A stretch of DNA of 64,000 nucleotides from assembly GCF_030161595.1 (NCBI RefSeq), contig NZ_BSUM01000001.1, forward strand, positions 1,302,001 to 1,366,000, in the 5' to 3' direction. Shown here one piece after another: positions 25,741 to 36,361 of the stretch. The notes beneath the pieces are model-generated. The model searched no databases, had not been told where the DNA came from, and was given only the letters and a program-made list of their open reading frames with translations. This DNA is from Litorihabitans aurantiacus. GTDB lineage: Bacteria > Actinomycetota > Actinomycetes > Actinomycetales > Beutenbergiaceae. The translations under genes and the position numbers were made by a program. Position 1 is the first letter of the stretch; each line of letters begins with the position of its first letter.

Positions 25741-26955
25741 TCAGGAGCGCCCGGCGACGGCGGCGCGCAGCGCGTCCGCGCGGTCCGTGCGCTCCCAGGT
25801 GAACTCGGGCAGCTCGCGCCCGAAGTGGCCGTAGTTCGAGGTGAGGGCGTAGATCGGGCGCAGGAGGTCGAGCGCGTCGATGATCGCCGCCGGCCGCAGG
25901 TCGAACACGGCGGAGATCGCGTCGCCGATCGCCTCGCTCGTCACGCCCTCGGCCTCGGTGCCGAACGTCTCCACGTACACGCCCACGGGGTGCGCGCGTC
26001 CGATCGCGTAGGCGACCTGGACCTCGCAGCGCCGCGCCAGCCCGGCCGCCACGACGTTCTTGGCGACCCAGCGCATCGCGTAGGCGGCCGAGCGGTCCAC
26101 CTTCGAGGGGTCCTTGCCCGAGAAGGCGCCGCCGCCGTGCCGCGCCATGCCGCCGTAGGTGTCGACGATGATCTTACGGCCCGTCAGGCCCGCGTCCCCC
26201 ATCGGCCCGCCGAGCGTGAACGCGCCGGTCGGGTTCACGAGCAGCCGCAGCCCCTCGACCCCGAGCCCCGCGGGCGCGTGCTCCGCCAGGACCGGCTCCA
26301 GCACGTGCTTCCGCAGCGCCGCGGCGAGCTCGTCCTCACCGAGGTCCGGGGAGTGCTGCGCCGAGATGACGACCGTGGAGACCGCGACCGGACGGTCGCC
26401 GTCGTAGTCCACCGTCACCTGCGTCTTGCCGTCCGGCCGCAGCCCGGCGACGACACCCTCCTTGCGCACGTGCGTCAGTCGCTCCGACAGGCGGTGGGCG
26501 AGGTGCACCGGGAGCGGCATGAGCGTCGGCGTCTCGTCGCTCGCGTAGCCGAACATCAGGCCCTGGTCGCCCGCGCCCTGCGCGTCGTAGGGGTCGATCG
26601 CGACGCCGTCGCGCACCTCGAGCGAGTCGGTGAGGCCCTGCTCGATCTCGGGCGACTGCTGCCCGATCGAGAGCGAGACGCCGCACGAGGAGCCGTCGAA
26701 CCCGACCTCCGAGGAGGTGTAGCCGATACCGGAGATGACCTGGCGCACCAGCGCGGGCATCTCGACGTAGCCGGTGGTCTTGATCTCGCCCGCCACGTGC
26801 ACCAGCCCGGTGGTCACGAGGGTCTCGACGGCGACGCGGGCTCGCGGGTCGGCCGTCAGCAGTGCGTCGAGGATGGAGTCGGAGACGAGGTCGCTCACCT
26901 TGTCGGGGTGGCCCTCGGTGACGGACTCGGAGGTGAAGCTGCGCAGGGTGGTCAC
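25741..26955 (-). CDS. metK: S-adenosylmethionine synthetase
   Basis: Makes S-adenosylmethionine from ATP and methionine in the cytosol. The 404-residue protein has all family signatures: [15 protein letters not shown], the hexapeptide GAGDQG, and [16 protein letters not shown] near residue 275. The open frame runs far upstream, but GTG 26955 gives the usual N-terminus ([11 protein letters not shown]) and is preceded by GGGAG. It sits between coaBC and priA, the conserved actinobacterial order. Confidence 0.97.
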   Translation of the reverse strand: MTTLRSFTSESVTEGHPDKVSDLVSDSILDALLTADPRARVAVETLVTTGLVHVAGEIKTTGYVEMPALVRQVISGIGYTSSEVGFDGSSCGVSLSIGQQSPEIEQGLTDSLEVRDGVAIDPYDAQGAGDQGLMFGYASDETPTLMPLPVHLAHRLSERLTHVRKEGVVAGLRPDGKTQVTVDYDGDRPVAVSTVVISAQHSPDLGEDELAAALRKHVLEPVLAEHAPAGLGVEGLRLLVNPTGAFTLGGPMGDAGLTGRKIIVDTYGGMARHGGGAFSGKDPSKVDRSAAYAMRWVAKNVVAAGLARRCEVQVAYAIGRAHPVGVYVETFGTEAEGVTSEAIGDAISAVFDLRPAAIIDALDLLRPIYALTSNYGHFGRELPEFTWERTDRADALRAAVAGRS

Positions 26956-26992
26956 GTCTCCCGAGGGTAGTCGAGCCCTCCGACAGCGACTT

Positions 26993-28210
26993 TCAGCTGT
27001 GCAGACGTCCCACGATGAGGTCGACCAGGCCGTGCGCGACGTCGGCCTTCGAACCCTGCGCCCGGCCCACCTCGGCGCCGCTCGCATCGAGCACCACGAC
27101 GGCGTTGGGGACGTCACCGAAGCCCTCGTGCTCCCCCACGACGTTGACGGCGAGGAGGTCGGCACCCTTCCGGATTGCCTTGTCCCGGCCGTGGGCGGCG
27201 GCGTCCTGGTGCGCATCACCCGTCTCGGCCGCGAACCCGACGATCGTCTGACCGGGTCGGCGCGTGGCGACCAGCCCGGCGAGCACGTCGGGGTTCTCCA
27301 CGAGCGTGAGCGTGAGGTCGTCCCCGGTCTTCTTCAGCTTGGCCGTCCCGGCGCTGGCGGGCCGGTAGTCGGCGACGGCGGCGGCCATCACCACGACGTC
27401 GGCGTCCGCGGACCGCTCGGTCATGACGCGGGCGAGCTCGAGCGCGGTGCCGACCCGCACGACCTGGTGCGCGACGCCGTCGAGCGGGATCTCGACGTGG
27501 GCCGCCACCAGCGTGACGTCCGCGCCGCGCGCCGCCAGGGCGTCCGCGACCGCCAGGCCCTGCCGACCGGAGGACCGGTTGCCCAGGAAGCGGACCGGGT
27601 CGAGGGGCTCGCGGGTTCCGCCGGCGCTGACGACGGCGCGCACACCGGCGAGATCCGCGGCCGTCCCGGCACCGTCGTCGACCCCGTGCCCGACGAGCGC
27701 CAGCGCGGCGGTGGCGATGGCGCCGGGTTCGGGCAGGCGACCCGGCCCGGAGTCGGCACCGGCCAGCCGGCCCGAGTCGGGGTCGAGCACGTGCACGCCC
27801 CTCTCGCGCAGCAGGGCGACGTTGGCCTGCGTAGCGGGGTGCAGCCACATCTCGGTGTGCATCGCCGGGGCCACCAGCACGGGGCAGGTGACCGTCAGCA
27901 TCGTGGCGGTGAGGAGGTCGTCCGCCCGCCCGTGGGCGAGGCGGGAGAGCAGATCGGCGGTCGCCGGCGCGATCACGGCGAGCTCGACGCTCCGGCCGAG
28001 GTGGACGTGCTCCACCTCGGCGGCGTTCGTCCACACGTCGGTGCTCACGCGGTGACCCGCGAGGCCCTCCCACGTGGGACGGCCCACGAACTCCAGCGCG
28101 GAGTCCGTGGGGACCACGTGCACGTCGTGCCCGGCCTCGGCCAGCAGCCGCAGCAGGTGCACCGCCTTGTAGACGGCGATGCCCCCGCTGACACCGAGCA
28201 GGACGCGCAG
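26993..28210 (-). CDS. coaBC: Bifunctional phosphopantothenoylcysteine decarboxylase/synthetase, CTG start
   Basis: Two steps of coenzyme A synthesis: CoaB adds cysteine to 4'-phosphopantothenate, CoaC decarboxylates the product. The N-terminal flavoprotein domain shows [15 protein letters not shown], the catalytic His region and APAMHTEMW; the C-terminal domain shows [31 protein letters not shown] and AKLKKTG. No ATG, GTG or TTG lies before the essential GGIAVYK segment. A CTG at 28210, 7 nt after GAGGAG, gives the normal [12 protein letters not shown] start, so I take it as the initiation codon (405 residues). GTG 28162 would cut off the flavin-binding loop. rpoZ ends 4 bp upstream. Confidence 0.9.
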   Translation of the reverse strand: MRVLLGVSGGIAVYKAVHLLRLLAEAGHDVHVVPTDSALEFVGRPTWEGLAGHRVSTDVWTNAAEVEHVHLGRSVELAVIAPATADLLSRLAHGRADDLLTATMLTVTCPVLVAPAMHTEMWLHPATQANVALLRERGVHVLDPDSGRLAGADSGPGRLPEPGAIATAALALVGHGVDDGAGTAADLAGVRAVVSAGGTREPLDPVRFLGNRSSGRQGLAVADALAARGADVTLVAAHVEIPLDGVAHQVVRVGTALELARVMTERSADADVVVMAAAVADYRPASAGTAKLKKTGDDLTLTLVENPDVLAGLVATRRPGQTIVGFAAETGDAHQDAAAHGRDKAIRKGADLLAVNVVGEHEGFGDVPNAVVVLDASGAEVGRAQGSKADVAHGLVDLIVGRLHS

Positions 28211-28214
28211 GGTC

Positions 28215-28478
28215 CTACTCCTCGTCGGAGGAGTAGGAGAGCAGACCCTTGTTGATCTCGCGCATCGCGATGGACAGGGGCTTCTCCTGCGGGCGGGTCT
28301 CCACCAGCGGGCCGACGTACTCGAGCAGGCCCTCGTGGAGCTGCGCGTAGTAGGCGTTGATCTGACGGGCGCGCTTGGAGGAGTACAGCACCAGGGCGTA
28401 CTTGGAGTCGGCGACCTCGAGCAGCTCGTCGATGGGCGGGTCGGTGATGCCCTCGGGCTCGGCGATGGTTCCGGACAT
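28215..28478 (-). CDS. rpoZ: RNA polymerase omega subunit
   Basis: Small (87-residue) core subunit that helps assemble RNA polymerase. It shows the actinobacterial omega pattern: [35 protein letters not shown], and the C-terminal [16 protein letters not shown] with an acidic tail. ATG 28478 has AAGGATCC upstream. It lies between gmk and coaBC, the conserved order. Confidence 0.96.
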   Translation of the reverse strand: MSGTIAEPEGITDPPIDELLEVADSKYALVLYSSKRARQINAYYAQLHEGLLEYVGPLVETRPQEKPLSIAMREINKGLLSYSSDEE

Positions 28479-28546
28479 GGGTGGATCCTTCCAGCGGGGG
28501 TGACAGCCTCCCACCCTAGCAGCGGGGCTGCGGATCGGGCGGCAGG

Positions 28547-29128
28547 TCAGGGCTGCATCAGCGACGCGAGCTCGTCGGTGGCGCGGGCCACCGTGTCGTT
28601 GACGACCACGTGGTCGAACTCGCGCTCGGCGGCGAGCTCGACGCGCGCCGTCGCGAGGCGCCGCTCGCGCTCCTCCTCCGACTCGGTGCCGCGACCGACG
28701 AGGCGCTGCACCAGGTCCTCCCAGGTCGGCGGCGCGAGGAACACGAACCGCGAGCCCGGCATGGTTTCGCGCACCTGCCGCGCACCCTGCAGGTCGATCT
28801 CCAGGAGAGCGGGGACGCCGGCTGCGAGCTGCTCCTCGACCGGTCCGCGCGGCGTGCCGTAGCGGTGCCGGCCGTGGACGACCGCCCACTCCAGCAGGTC
28901 GCCACGCTCGATCATCGCGTCGAACTCGGCCTCGTCCACGAAGAGGTAGTGCACGCCGTCGACCTCGCCCGGGCGCGGGGCGCGCGTGGTCGCGGAGACG
29001 GAGAGCCAGATGTGGGGGTAGCGGGCCCGGATGTCGGCGGAGACGGTGCCCTTGCCGACGGCGGTCGGCCCCGCCAGGACGGTCAGGCGCGGGATGCCGG
29101 TGCCGGCGGCGGTGGTCGGCTGTGACAC
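28547..29128 (-). CDS. gmk: Guanylate kinase
   Basis: Converts GMP to GDP with ATP. The P-loop GPTAVGKGT is followed by the GMP-binding region ([33 protein letters not shown]) and the lid [13 protein letters not shown]. The start is uncertain. GTG 29128 has GAGGTGG 8 nt upstream and does not overlap mihF, giving 193 residues; GTG 29140 and GTG 29170 are also in frame, the latter overlapping mihF by 29 bp. The mihF-gmk-rpoZ order is conserved. Confidence 0.95.
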   Translation of the reverse strand: MSQPTTAAGTGIPRLTVLAGPTAVGKGTVSADIRARYPHIWLSVSATTRAPRPGEVDGVHYLFVDEAEFDAMIERGDLLEWAVVHGRHRYGTPRGPVEEQLAAGVPALLEIDLQGARQVRETMPGSRFVFLAPPTWEDLVQRLVGRGTESEEERERRLATARVELAAEREFDHVVVNDTVARATDELASLMQP

Positions 29129-29141
29129 CTCGGCTGCCACC

Positions 29142-29453
29142 TCAGCCGAACCGGGAGACGAGGGCGTCACGCTGGTGCGGGCCGAGACCGCGCACGCGGC
29201 GGGTCTCGGCGATGCCGATCTCCGCCATGATCTGCCGGGCGCGCACCGGCCCGACGCCAGGGAGCGCCTCCAGGAGCGCGCTCACCTTGAGCTTGCCGAT
29301 CGCGTCCTCGTTCTCGGCGGCCTCCAGCACGCTGGAGAGCGAGGCCCCGGAGTACTTCAGCCGGTTCTTGACCTCGGCTCGGGTGGCTCGGGCCTGCGCG
29401 GCCTTCGCGAGCGCGTCGGCGCGCTGCTGCGGCGTCAGTTCGGGAAGTGCCAC
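29142..29453 (-). CDS. mihF: Integration host factor, actinobacterial type (mIHF)
   Basis: Small nucleoid-associated DNA-binding protein of 103 residues. The signature is the helix-two-turns-helix [20 protein letters not shown] followed by [14 protein letters not shown]; the N-terminal half is a helical Ala/Lys/Arg-rich arm. GTG 29453 has AGGAG upstream. It stands directly before gmk, as in most actinobacteria. A possible promoter lies just upstream. Confidence 0.95.
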   Translation of the reverse strand: MALPELTPQQRADALAKAAQARATRAEVKNRLKYSGASLSSVLEAAENEDAIGKLKVSALLEALPGVGPVRARQIMAEIGIAETRRVRGLGPHQRDALVSRFG

Positions 29454-29491
29454 CGGGAGTTCTCCTGACTGCTGGACGGGGTGCTACTGCA

Positions 29492-29521
29492 ACCTAGTCG
29501 GACCGGGTCGCGGCGGGCAAC
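29492..29521 (-). promoter_or_regulatory. Candidate promoter of mihF
   Basis: TTGCCC (29516-29521) and TAGGTT (29492-29497), read on the minus strand, are 18 bp apart and about 38 bp before the mihF start. This would give mihF-gmk-rpoZ its own promoter downstream of the pyrimidine genes. Confidence 0.4.
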
Positions 29522-29559
29522 GCAGGTGCCCCGGCCGTGGGCCTCACCACACCGGCGAC

Positions 29560-29589
29560 GCACCGAGGCAGCGCGAGCCGCCGGTGCGG
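29560..29589 (-). terminator. Hairpin after the tyrosine phosphatase gene
   Basis: CGCACCG (29560-29566) and CGGTGCG (29583-29589) form a 7-bp stem with a further internal GGC/GCC pairing. It begins 5 bp past the stop codon of the phosphatase gene and precedes the mihF promoter, so it may end the pyrimidine operon. Confidence 0.5.
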
Positions 29590-29594
29590 CCCGA

Positions 29595-30434
29595 TCACGG
29601 CGCGAGCCGCGACCGCAGCCGCTCGAGGTCGTCGGCCTCCAGGCCCGCGTCCCGGGCGAACGCCACGAGATCGCCGTGACGCTCGATGACGTCCGCGAGC
29701 GCGCCGCGCAGCGAGTCGACGTCGACGCCGAAGATCGGTGCGAGGAGCTCCGGGTCGATCCCCGGAACGGCGGGGACGACGGCGCGCTGGGCGGCGGCCG
29801 CGTGGGTCGAGTAGGCGAAGTCGGCCTCGACCGCCGCGGTGTCCGCTCCCGCCAGCAGCGCGGCGAGGGCCACGAGCACACCGGTGCGGTCCTTCCCCGC
29901 CGAGCAGTGCACGACGACGCCGCCCTCGGCCCGCGCGAGGACCGTCAGGGCCCGCCCGAGCTGGGCGACGGCGTCGGGCGCCGTGACGATCTCGCGGTAG
30001 ACCTCCGCCATGAGGTCGTGGGCGAACCCCGGCCGCTGGACGAGCTCCACGAAGCGCGCCATGGCTGCGGGGTCGCTCCCCCGGCCGGCGATCTGGCCCG
30101 CCAGGGCACCCCCGGGAGTGATCGGGAGGCGGTGCACCGTGACGCCGGGCGGGACGGCGTCGCCGCCCTGGTTCTCGGCCTCGAGGTCGCTGCGCAGGTC
30201 GACGACGTCGGTCACGCCGAGCTCCACGAGCCGGTCGCGCCCGGTCTCCGTCAGACCCACCAGCGCCGCGGTGCGCAGCAGGACGCCGGGTCGAAGACCG
30301 GTGAGCGTGGCGGCGTCCCGAGCGTTCCACGTGCCCTCGATCCCCAGGGAGAGGCCGCGGGGATCGAGCTCGGCGGGGTCCAGGTGGTCGAGCGGACCCG
30401 CGGCACCCGCCGCGTCGCCGCCGGGGCCGCTCAC
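29595..30434 (-). CDS. Tyrosine-protein phosphatase (DSP/Tyr_phosphatase3 type)
   Basis: This 279-residue phosphatase has the cysteine P-loop VVHCSAGKDRTGVL near residue 175 and the general-acid region upstream (VTDVVDLRSDLEAE). The family includes MptpB-like enzymes acting on phosphotyrosine and phosphoinositides; the substrate here is unknown. GTG 30434 overlaps the pyrF stop (GTGA), so it is co-transcribed with the pyrimidine genes, although no metabolic link is obvious. A hairpin follows it. Confidence 0.87.
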   Translation of the reverse strand: MSGPGGDAAGAAGPLDHLDPAELDPRGLSLGIEGTWNARDAATLTGLRPGVLLRTAALVGLTETGRDRLVELGVTDVVDLRSDLEAENQGGDAVPPGVTVHRLPITPGGALAGQIAGRGSDPAAMARFVELVQRPGFAHDLMAEVYREIVTAPDAVAQLGRALTVLARAEGGVVVHCSAGKDRTGVLVALAALLAGADTAAVEADFAYSTHAAAAQRAVVPAVPGIDPELLAPIFGVDVDSLRGALADVIERHGDLVAFARDAGLEADDLERLRSRLAP

Positions 30435-31330
30435 GACCCGCCCTCCTCGATCTCGCGACGGGCGCGCTGCGCCGCGGCGGCGAGCGCGCCGCCGTCGGGG
30501 CCCGCGCCGAGCACGCCGCGCGAGGTCGAGGGCAGGCAGAACGGGAAGGCGCCACCGACGACGGCGCGCACGTCCGCCGCGGTCCCGCCCTGCGCGCCGA
30601 AGCCGGGGACGAGCAGCGGACCGGCCACCGCCTCGAGGTCGACGCCGAGCTCGCTCGCGGCGCCACCCACGGTCGCCCCGACGACGAGGCCCACGCTCCC
30701 CATCGCGGCGCCGGCCGCGACCTCGGCGGCGTTGTGCTGCGCGGCCGTGCGCGCGACGCGGGCGGCGACGCTCGTGCCGTCGGCCTCGCGCGCGTGCTGC
30801 ACCTGTGCGCCCTCGGGGTTGGAGGTGAGGCACAGGACGAACACGCCGCGACCGTTCGCGGCGGCGGTCGCGAACGCCGGGGCGAGCGAGGAGGTGCCGA
30901 GGTAGGTCGAGAGCGTCACGGCGTCGCCGGCCAGCGGCGAGCCCTCGCGCAGGTAGGCGTCCGCGTAGCCCTGCATCGTGGAGCCGATGTCGCCGCGCTT
31001 GGCGTCGACGATGCTCAGGCCCCCGGCGGCGCGCACGGCCGACACGACCTCCTCCAGCACCGCGAGACCGGCGGACCCGTGGCGCTCGAAGAACGCCGCC
31101 TGCGGCTTGATGACACCCGCGTGGGGTGCCAGGGCCTCCACGCTGCGGAGCGCGAACTCGCGCAGTCCCGCGACGTCGTCGCGCAGCCCCCACGCCGCCA
31201 GCAGCGCCGCGTGGGGGTCGATGCCGACGGCGAGGCGGCCGCGTGCGTCGATCGCCTCCGCCAGGCGATCGCCGAACGGGCGCGACGGTGTCCGACTCGC
31301 CGGGGCGGCGTCCGCGGTGCCGCTGCTCAC
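30431..31330 (-). CDS. pyrF: Orotidine 5'-phosphate decarboxylase (type 2)
   Basis: Last step of UMP synthesis. The 299-residue TIM-barrel protein is the longer type 2 form, with the catalytic Lys/Asp array in [17 protein letters not shown] (about residue 110), [14 protein letters not shown] near the N-terminus and [11 protein letters not shown] late. The ATG at 31330 overlaps the carB stop (ATGA). Confidence 0.95.
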   Translation of the reverse strand: MSSGTADAAPASRTPSRPFGDRLAEAIDARGRLAVGIDPHAALLAAWGLRDDVAGLREFALRSVEALAPHAGVIKPQAAFFERHGSAGLAVLEEVVSAVRAAGGLSIVDAKRGDIGSTMQGYADAYLREGSPLAGDAVTLSTYLGTSSLAPAFATAAANGRGVFVLCLTSNPEGAQVQHAREADGTSVAARVARTAAQHNAAEVAAGAAMGSVGLVVGATVGGAASELGVDLEAVAGPLLVPGFGAQGGTAADVRAVVGGAFPFCLPSTSRGVLGAGPDGGALAAAAQRARREIEEGGS

Positions 31331-34300
31331 GCCGGGACCGACGCGCTCGCCGCGAGGCTCTCGGCGCGCTCGGTGTTGAACTCCTGCAGCGAGCGCACGC
31401 CGAACGGTCCGCGGCGGATCGCCTCGATGCCGAGCACCGCGACCGCGAACTGCTGGATCGTGGTGACGATCGGCTTGTCGACGGCGGTCGTCGCCGTACG
31501 GATGTCGTAGCCGTCCGCGCGGGCACCCTGGCCGTTGGGGGTGTTCACGACCATGTCGATCTCGCCGGCGAGGATCTTGTCGAGCACGGTGCGCTCGCCG
31601 TCGGGCCCGGGGCCGTCGGAGGCCTTGCGCACCAGGGTGGTCTCGATGCCGTAGCGGCGCAGCACGTCGGCCGTGCCGGCGGTCGCGAGGATCTCGAAGC
31701 CGAGCTCCACCAGGCGCGCCACCGGGAACACGATCGAGCGCTTGTCGCGGTCGGCGACCGAGACGAACACCCGGCCCGACGTCGGCAGCCCGCCGTAGGC
31801 CGCGGCCTGCGACTTCGCGAACGCGAGCGGCACGTCGACGTCGAAGCCCATGACCTCGCCCGTCGAGCGCATCTCCGGGCCGAGCACGGTGTCGACGACG
31901 TCGCCGCCCGCCGTCCGGAACCGCTTGAACGGCAGCACGGCCTCCTTGACCGCGACCGGCGAGTCGGCGGGCACGCGGGCGCCGTCGAGTTCCGGCAGCG
32001 AACCGTCCGCGCGCAGCTGCGCGATGCTCTCGCCCGACATCACGCGCGCGGCGGCCTGCGCGAGCGGCACCCCGGTCGCCTTCGCCACGAACGGCACGGT
32101 GCGCGACGCGCGGGGGTTGGCCTCGAGGACGTAGAGCACGTCGGAGGACAGCGCGTACTGCACGTTGAGCAGTCCGCGCACGCCCACGCCGTGCGCGATC
32201 GCCTCGGTGGAGGTGCGGATGCGGTCGATCTCACGGCGCGAGAGCGTCACCGAGGGGAGCACGCACGCGGAGTCGCCCGAGTGGATCCCGGCCTCCTCGA
32301 TGTGCTCCATGATCCCGCCGAGGTAGAGCTCGGTGCCGTCGTAGAGCGCGTCGACGTCGATCTCGATCGCCTCGTCGAGGAAGCGGTCGATGAGCACGGG
32401 GGCGGCGAACACCTGCGCGCCCTCACCCTCCACGGGCGTGGAGCGGCGCACGTAGTCGGTCAGCTGCTCGGCGTCGTAGACGATCTCCATGCCGCGGCCA
32501 CCGAGCACGTAGCTCGGGCGCACGAGCACGGGGTAACCCACGCCGTCGGCGACCTCGAGCGCCTGCGGCAGCGACGTCGCGGTGCCGAACGCCGGCGCGG
32601 GGAGCCCGGCGGCGACCAGCACGCCGCCGAAGACGCCGCGGTCCTCGGCGGCGTCGATCGCCTCGGGCGGCGTGCCCCAGATCGGCAGCCCCGCCTTCGC
32701 GAGGCGGTCGGCCAGCGCGAGCGGCGTCTGACCGCCGAGCTGCACGATCACGCCCGCGACGGGTCCGACGGCGAGCTCGGCCTCGTAGATCTCCAGCACG
32801 TCCTCGAACGTCAGCGGCTCGAAGTACAGCCGGTCGGCCGTGTCGTAGTCCGTCGAGACCGTCTCGGGGTTGCAGTTGATCATCACGGTCTCGTACGTGC
32901 CCTTGAGCGCGAGGGCCGCGTGCACGCACGAGTAGTCGAACTCGATGCCCTGACCGATGCGGTTGGGGCCGGAGCCGAGGATCAGCACGGCCGGACGCGT
33001 CCGCGGCTGCACCTCGGTCTCGGTGTCGTAGGAGGAGTAGTGGTAGGGCGTGCGCGCCTCGAACTCCGCGGCGCAGGTGTCCACGGTCTTGTACACGGGG
33101 CGCAGGCCGTAGGCGTGCCGCACCTCGCGCACGGTCTCCTCGGCCAGGCCGCGGATCTCGGCGATCTGGGCGTCGGAGAAGCCGTGGCGCTTGGCGCGCC
33201 GCAGCACGTCGGCGCCCAGGGCGGGCGCGGCGGCCAGCTCGTCGGCGACCTCCTGCAGCAGCAGGAGCTGGTCCAGGAACCACGGGTCGATCGCGGTCGC
33301 CTCGAAGAGCTGCTCGACGCTCGCCCCGCCGCGGATCGCCTGCTGCACCTGCACGAGGCGGTCGGACGTCGCGACGCGCGCGGCGTCCAGGAGCGCCGCC
33401 GTGGCCGCCTCGTCCGGCACCGGACCGCGCCAGTGCAGCCCGGCGCCGGGCGTGTCGATCGAGCGCAGCGCCTTGTTCAGCGCCTCGGTGAAGTTGCGGC
33501 CCATGGCCATCGCCTCGCCGACCGACTTCATGGTGGTCGTCAGGCGGGCGTCGGCCGCGGGGAACTTCTCGAACGCGAACCGCGGGACCTTGACCACGAC
33601 GTAGTCGAGCGTGGGCTCGAAGCTGGCCGGGGTCGAGCCGGTGATGTCGTTGGGGATCTCGTCCAGCGTGTAGCCGACCGCGAGGCGCGCGGCGATCTTC
33701 GCGATCGGGAACCCGGTCGCCTTCGAGGCGAGCGCGGAGGAGCGCGAGACGCGCGGGTTCATCTCGATGACGACGACACGACCGGTCTCGGGGTGGACCG
33801 CGAACTGCACGTTGCAGCCGCCGGTGTCCACGCCGACCTCGCGGATGATGGCGATGCCGACGTCGCGCAGCTTCTGGTACTCGCGGTCGGTCAGGGTCAT
33901 GGCGGGCGCGACGGTGATGGAGTCACCCGTGTGCACGCCGACCGGGTCGAGGTTCTCGATCGAGCACACGACCACGACGTTGTCGGCGCGGTCGCGCATC
34001 AGCTCGAGCTCGTACTCCTTCCAGCCGAGGATCGACTCCTCCAGGAGCACCTCGGTGGTCGGCGAGTAGTGCAGGCCGGCGCCGGCGATCTGGCGCAGCT
34101 CGGCCTCGTCGTAGGCGATGCCCGAGCCGAGCCCGCCCATCGTGAACGAGGGGCGCACGACCATCGGGTAGCCCAGGTCGTCGGCCGCCGCGAGCACCTC
34201 GTCCATGGTGTGGCAGATCGAGCTGCGCGCCGACTCGGCGCCGCACCGCTCCACCACGCCCTTGAACTGCTGGCGGTCCTCCGCCAGGTGGATCGAGGCG

Positions 34301-34659
34301 ATGTTCGCCCCGATGAGCTCGACGCCGTGCTCCGCCAGCACCCCGGCCTCGTCCAGCGCGATGGCCGTGTTGAGCGCCGTCTGGCCGCCGAGCGTCGGCA
34401 GCAGCGCGTCGGGCTTCTCCTTCGCGATGATGCTCGCCACCACCTCGGGGGTGATGGGCTCGACGTAGGTGGCGTCGGCGAACTCCGGGTCGGTCATGAT
34501 CGTGGCCGGGTTGGAGTTCACGAGGATGACGCGCAGGCCCTCCTCGCGCAGCACGCGGCACGCCTGGGTGCCCGAGTAGTCGAACTCGGCGGCCTGGCCG
34601 ATGACGATCGGGCCGGACCCGATGACGAGGACCGAGCGCAGGTCCGTACGGCGGGGCAT
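31327..34659 (-). CDS. carB: Carbamoyl-phosphate synthase large subunit
   Basis: Makes carbamoyl phosphate from bicarbonate, ATP and ammonia passed from CarA. The 1110-residue protein has the two duplicated ATP-grasp halves: [21 protein letters not shown] at the start of the first (carbamate-forming) and [20 protein letters not shown] at the start of the second, separated by the oligomerisation domain. The C-terminal MGS-like allosteric domain contains [16 protein letters not shown] 34659 overlaps the carA stop (ATGA). The first ATP-grasp half also retains [17 protein letters not shown]. Confidence 0.97.
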   Translation of the reverse strand: MPRRTDLRSVLVIGSGPIVIGQAAEFDYSGTQACRVLREEGLRVILVNSNPATIMTDPEFADATYVEPITPEVVASIIAKEKPDALLPTLGGQTALNTAIALDEAGVLAEHGVELIGANIASIHLAEDRQQFKGVVERCGAESARSSICHTMDEVLAAADDLGYPMVVRPSFTMGGLGSGIAYDEAELRQIAGAGLHYSPTTEVLLEESILGWKEYELELMRDRADNVVVVCSIENLDPVGVHTGDSITVAPAMTLTDREYQKLRDVGIAIIREVGVDTGGCNVQFAVHPETGRVVVIEMNPRVSRSSALASKATGFPIAKIAARLAVGYTLDEIPNDITGSTPASFEPTLDYVVVKVPRFAFEKFPAADARLTTTMKSVGEAMAMGRNFTEALNKALRSIDTPGAGLHWRGPVPDEAATAALLDAARVATSDRLVQVQQAIRGGASVEQLFEATAIDPWFLDQLLLLQEVADELAAAPALGADVLRRAKRHGFSDAQIAEIRGLAEETVREVRHAYGLRPVYKTVDTCAAEFEARTPYHYSSYDTETEVQPRTRPAVLILGSGPNRIGQGIEFDYSCVHAALALKGTYETVMINCNPETVSTDYDTADRLYFEPLTFEDVLEIYEAELAVGPVAGVIVQLGGQTPLALADRLAKAGLPIWGTPPEAIDAAEDRGVFGGVLVAAGLPAPAFGTATSLPQALEVADGVGYPVLVRPSYVLGGRGMEIVYDAEQLTDYVRRSTPVEGEGAQVFAAPVLIDRFLDEAIEIDVDALYDGTELYLGGIMEHIEEAGIHSGDSACVLPSVTLSRREIDRIRTSTEAIAHGVGVRGLLNVQYALSSDVLYVLEANPRASRTVPFVAKATGVPLAQAAARVMSGESIAQLRADGSLPELDGARVPADSPVAVKEAVLPFKRFRTAGGDVVDTVLGPEMRSTGEVMGFDVDVPLAFAKSQAAAYGGLPTSGRVFVSVADRDKRSIVFPVARLVELGFEILATAGTADVLRRYGIETTLVRKASDGPGPDGERTVLDKILAGEIDMVVNTPNGQGARADGYDIRTATTAVDKPIVTTIQQFAVAVLGIEAIRRGPFGVRSLQEFNTERAESLAASASVPA

Positions 34660-35852
34660 CAGGCGTTCTCCTTGGCGTTCGTGCCGGCGGTGCGGGAGCG
34701 GGTGATGAGGTCGAGGAAGCGGTCGAAGAGATAGGCGGCGTCGTGCGGGCCCGCGGCGGCCTCGGGGTGGTACTGCACCGAGAAGGCCGGCACGTCGAGG
34801 CACTCGAGCCCCTCGACGACCTGGTCGTTGAGACCGACGTGGGAGACGATCGCGCGGCCGTACCGGCCGCCGTCGTGGGGCGTGGTGAACTCCTCACCCA
34901 GCGGGGCGTCGACCGCGAAGCCGTGGTTCTGGGAGGTGATCTCCACCTTGCCGGTCCGCACGTCCTGCACGGGCTGATTGATCCCGCGGTGCCCGAACGT
35001 CAGCTTGTAGGTCCCCAGGCCCAGCGCGCGGCCGAGGATCTGGTTGCCGAAGCAGATGCCGAAGTAGGGCACGCGCGCGTCCAGCACCTCGCGCAGCAGC
35101 GCGACCTCGGCCTCGGCGGCCTCGGGGTCGCCGGGACCGTTGGAGAAGAAGACGCCGTCGGGCCGGTGCGCCGCGATGTCCGCGTAGGTCCCGCCCGTCG
35201 GCACGACGACCACGCGCAGCCCGCGCTCGGCCAGCCGCACCGGCGTCATCGTCTTGATCCCGAGGTCGACGGCGACGACGGTGCCCACGGGCTCCGAGAA
35301 GTCGCCGATGGGCTCGACCACGTAGGTCTCGGGCGTCGTCACCTCACGGGCGAGGTCGGACCCGGCCATCCGCGGCGCACTGCGCACGCGCTCGGCGAGC
35401 TCCTCGATCCCGGCCTGCCCGGGCCGCGCCGGGAGCGCGTCACCGGAGAAGATCCCGGCGCGCATCGAACCGGCCGAGCGCAGGTGCCGGGTGAGCCGGC
35501 GCGTGTCGACCTCGCTGATGCCGACGACGCCCTGCCGCTCGAGCTCGTCGTCCAGCGTCGCGGTCGAGCGCCAGCTCGACGGCGTGCGCGCGGGGTCGCG
35601 CACCACGTATCCGGCCACCCAGATCTGGCGGCTCTCGGGGTCGTCGGTGTTGACGCCGGTGTTGCCCACGTGCGGCGCCGTCATCACGACGATCTGGCGG
35701 TGGTAGCTCGGGTCGGTGATCGTCTCCTGGTACCCGGTCATCCCGGTGGAGAACACGATCTCGCCGAGCGTCTGCCCGCGCGCTCCCCAGGCGCGGCCCT
35801 CGGCGTGCGTGCCGTCCTCGAGCACGAGGAGGGCGAGGTCAGATCCGGTCAT
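34659..35852 (-). CDS. carA: Carbamoyl-phosphate synthase small subunit
   Basis: Glutamine amidotransferase subunit that supplies ammonia to CarB. The 397-residue protein has the N-terminal CPSase domain ([27 protein letters not shown]) and the class I glutaminase domain, with the catalytic cysteine in [13 protein letters not shown] and the His/Glu pair in [17 protein letters not shown] 35852 overlaps the stop of the upstream membrane-protein gene (ATGA). Confidence 0.96.
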   Translation of the reverse strand: MTGSDLALLVLEDGTHAEGRAWGARGQTLGEIVFSTGMTGYQETITDPSYHRQIVVMTAPHVGNTGVNTDDPESRQIWVAGYVVRDPARTPSSWRSTATLDDELERQGVVGISEVDTRRLTRHLRSAGSMRAGIFSGDALPARPGQAGIEELAERVRSAPRMAGSDLAREVTTPETYVVEPIGDFSEPVGTVVAVDLGIKTMTPVRLAERGLRVVVVPTGGTYADIAAHRPDGVFFSNGPGDPEAAEAEVALLREVLDARVPYFGICFGNQILGRALGLGTYKLTFGHRGINQPVQDVRTGKVEITSQNHGFAVDAPLGEEFTTPHDGGRYGRAIVSHVGLNDQVVEGLECLDVPAFSVQYHPEAAAGPHDAAYLFDRFLDLITRSRTAGTNAKENA

Positions 35853-36361
35853 GCGGTTTCCTTCACGTCGGGGCCCGTGGGGGCGGGGGTGATCGCGTCG
35901 ACGGCGGCGATCAGCGGATCGCGGTCGGCCGCGTAGCGGGTGCGGATGCCGGTGTCGAGAGCGCGGTCGCCGCGCTGCCAGCGGATGACGACGAGGCCCT
36001 GGCGGCCGGGCACCTTGCCGGCGATGCCGTTCTCGCGCCGGGCGCCGCGCAGGTCGGCGGTGGGGATGGCGACGTCGGGCGCGCCGCGGCGCCGCAGCCA
36101 CACGCCGTCGGGCGCGACCTCGACGCGGACCGCCGAGCGGACGCCGAGACCGTCGGCCGCGATGCGGTCGAGCCACTCCCCCGCCGTCGTGGAGGAGACG
36201 TAGACGCCCTCGACCACGAGCGTCGGGGCGGCGGCGGGTTCGACGGCGGGCGCGGCCACGCCCGCGGTGCGGCGGGCGCGGGCGCGCCAGCCGAGCCACA
36301 TGAGGCCCAGGAGGGCGAGGCCGATGAGCGCCAGGAGCGCGACGGCGACCGGCCGGCTCAC
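35849..36361 (-). CDS. Membrane protein of the pyrimidine operon (Rv1382-like position)
   Basis: This 170-residue protein has one N-terminal membrane helix (about 4-25, [19 protein letters not shown]) and a soluble domain with mixed beta strands. A gene of this type stands between pyrC and carA in many actinobacteria, including Rv1382 in M. tuberculosis; function unknown. GTG 36361 overlaps the pyrC stop, and its own stop overlaps carA, so it is an integral part of the operon. Confidence 0.8.
   Translation of the reverse strand: MSRPVAVALLALIGLALLGLMWLGWRARARRTAGVAAPAVEPAAAPTLVVEGVYVSSTTAGEWLDRIAADGLGVRSAVRVEVAPDGVWLRRRGAPDVAIPTADLRGARRENGIAGKVPGRQGLVVIRWQRGDRALDTGIRTRYAADRDPLIAAVDAITPAPTGPDVKETA

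Noticed and set aside
26956-26992. SAM riboswitch before metK, or before the metY operon at 49211-49365
   Set aside because: The metK gap is only 37 bp, and neither stretch contains SAM-I or SAM-IV conserved blocks.
31126-34734. A 1202-codon open frame on the + strand opposite carB
   Set aside because: Its translation is Arg/Gly/Val/His-rich with no domain, as expected from the complement of a GC-saturated gene; carB on the other strand has every family motif.
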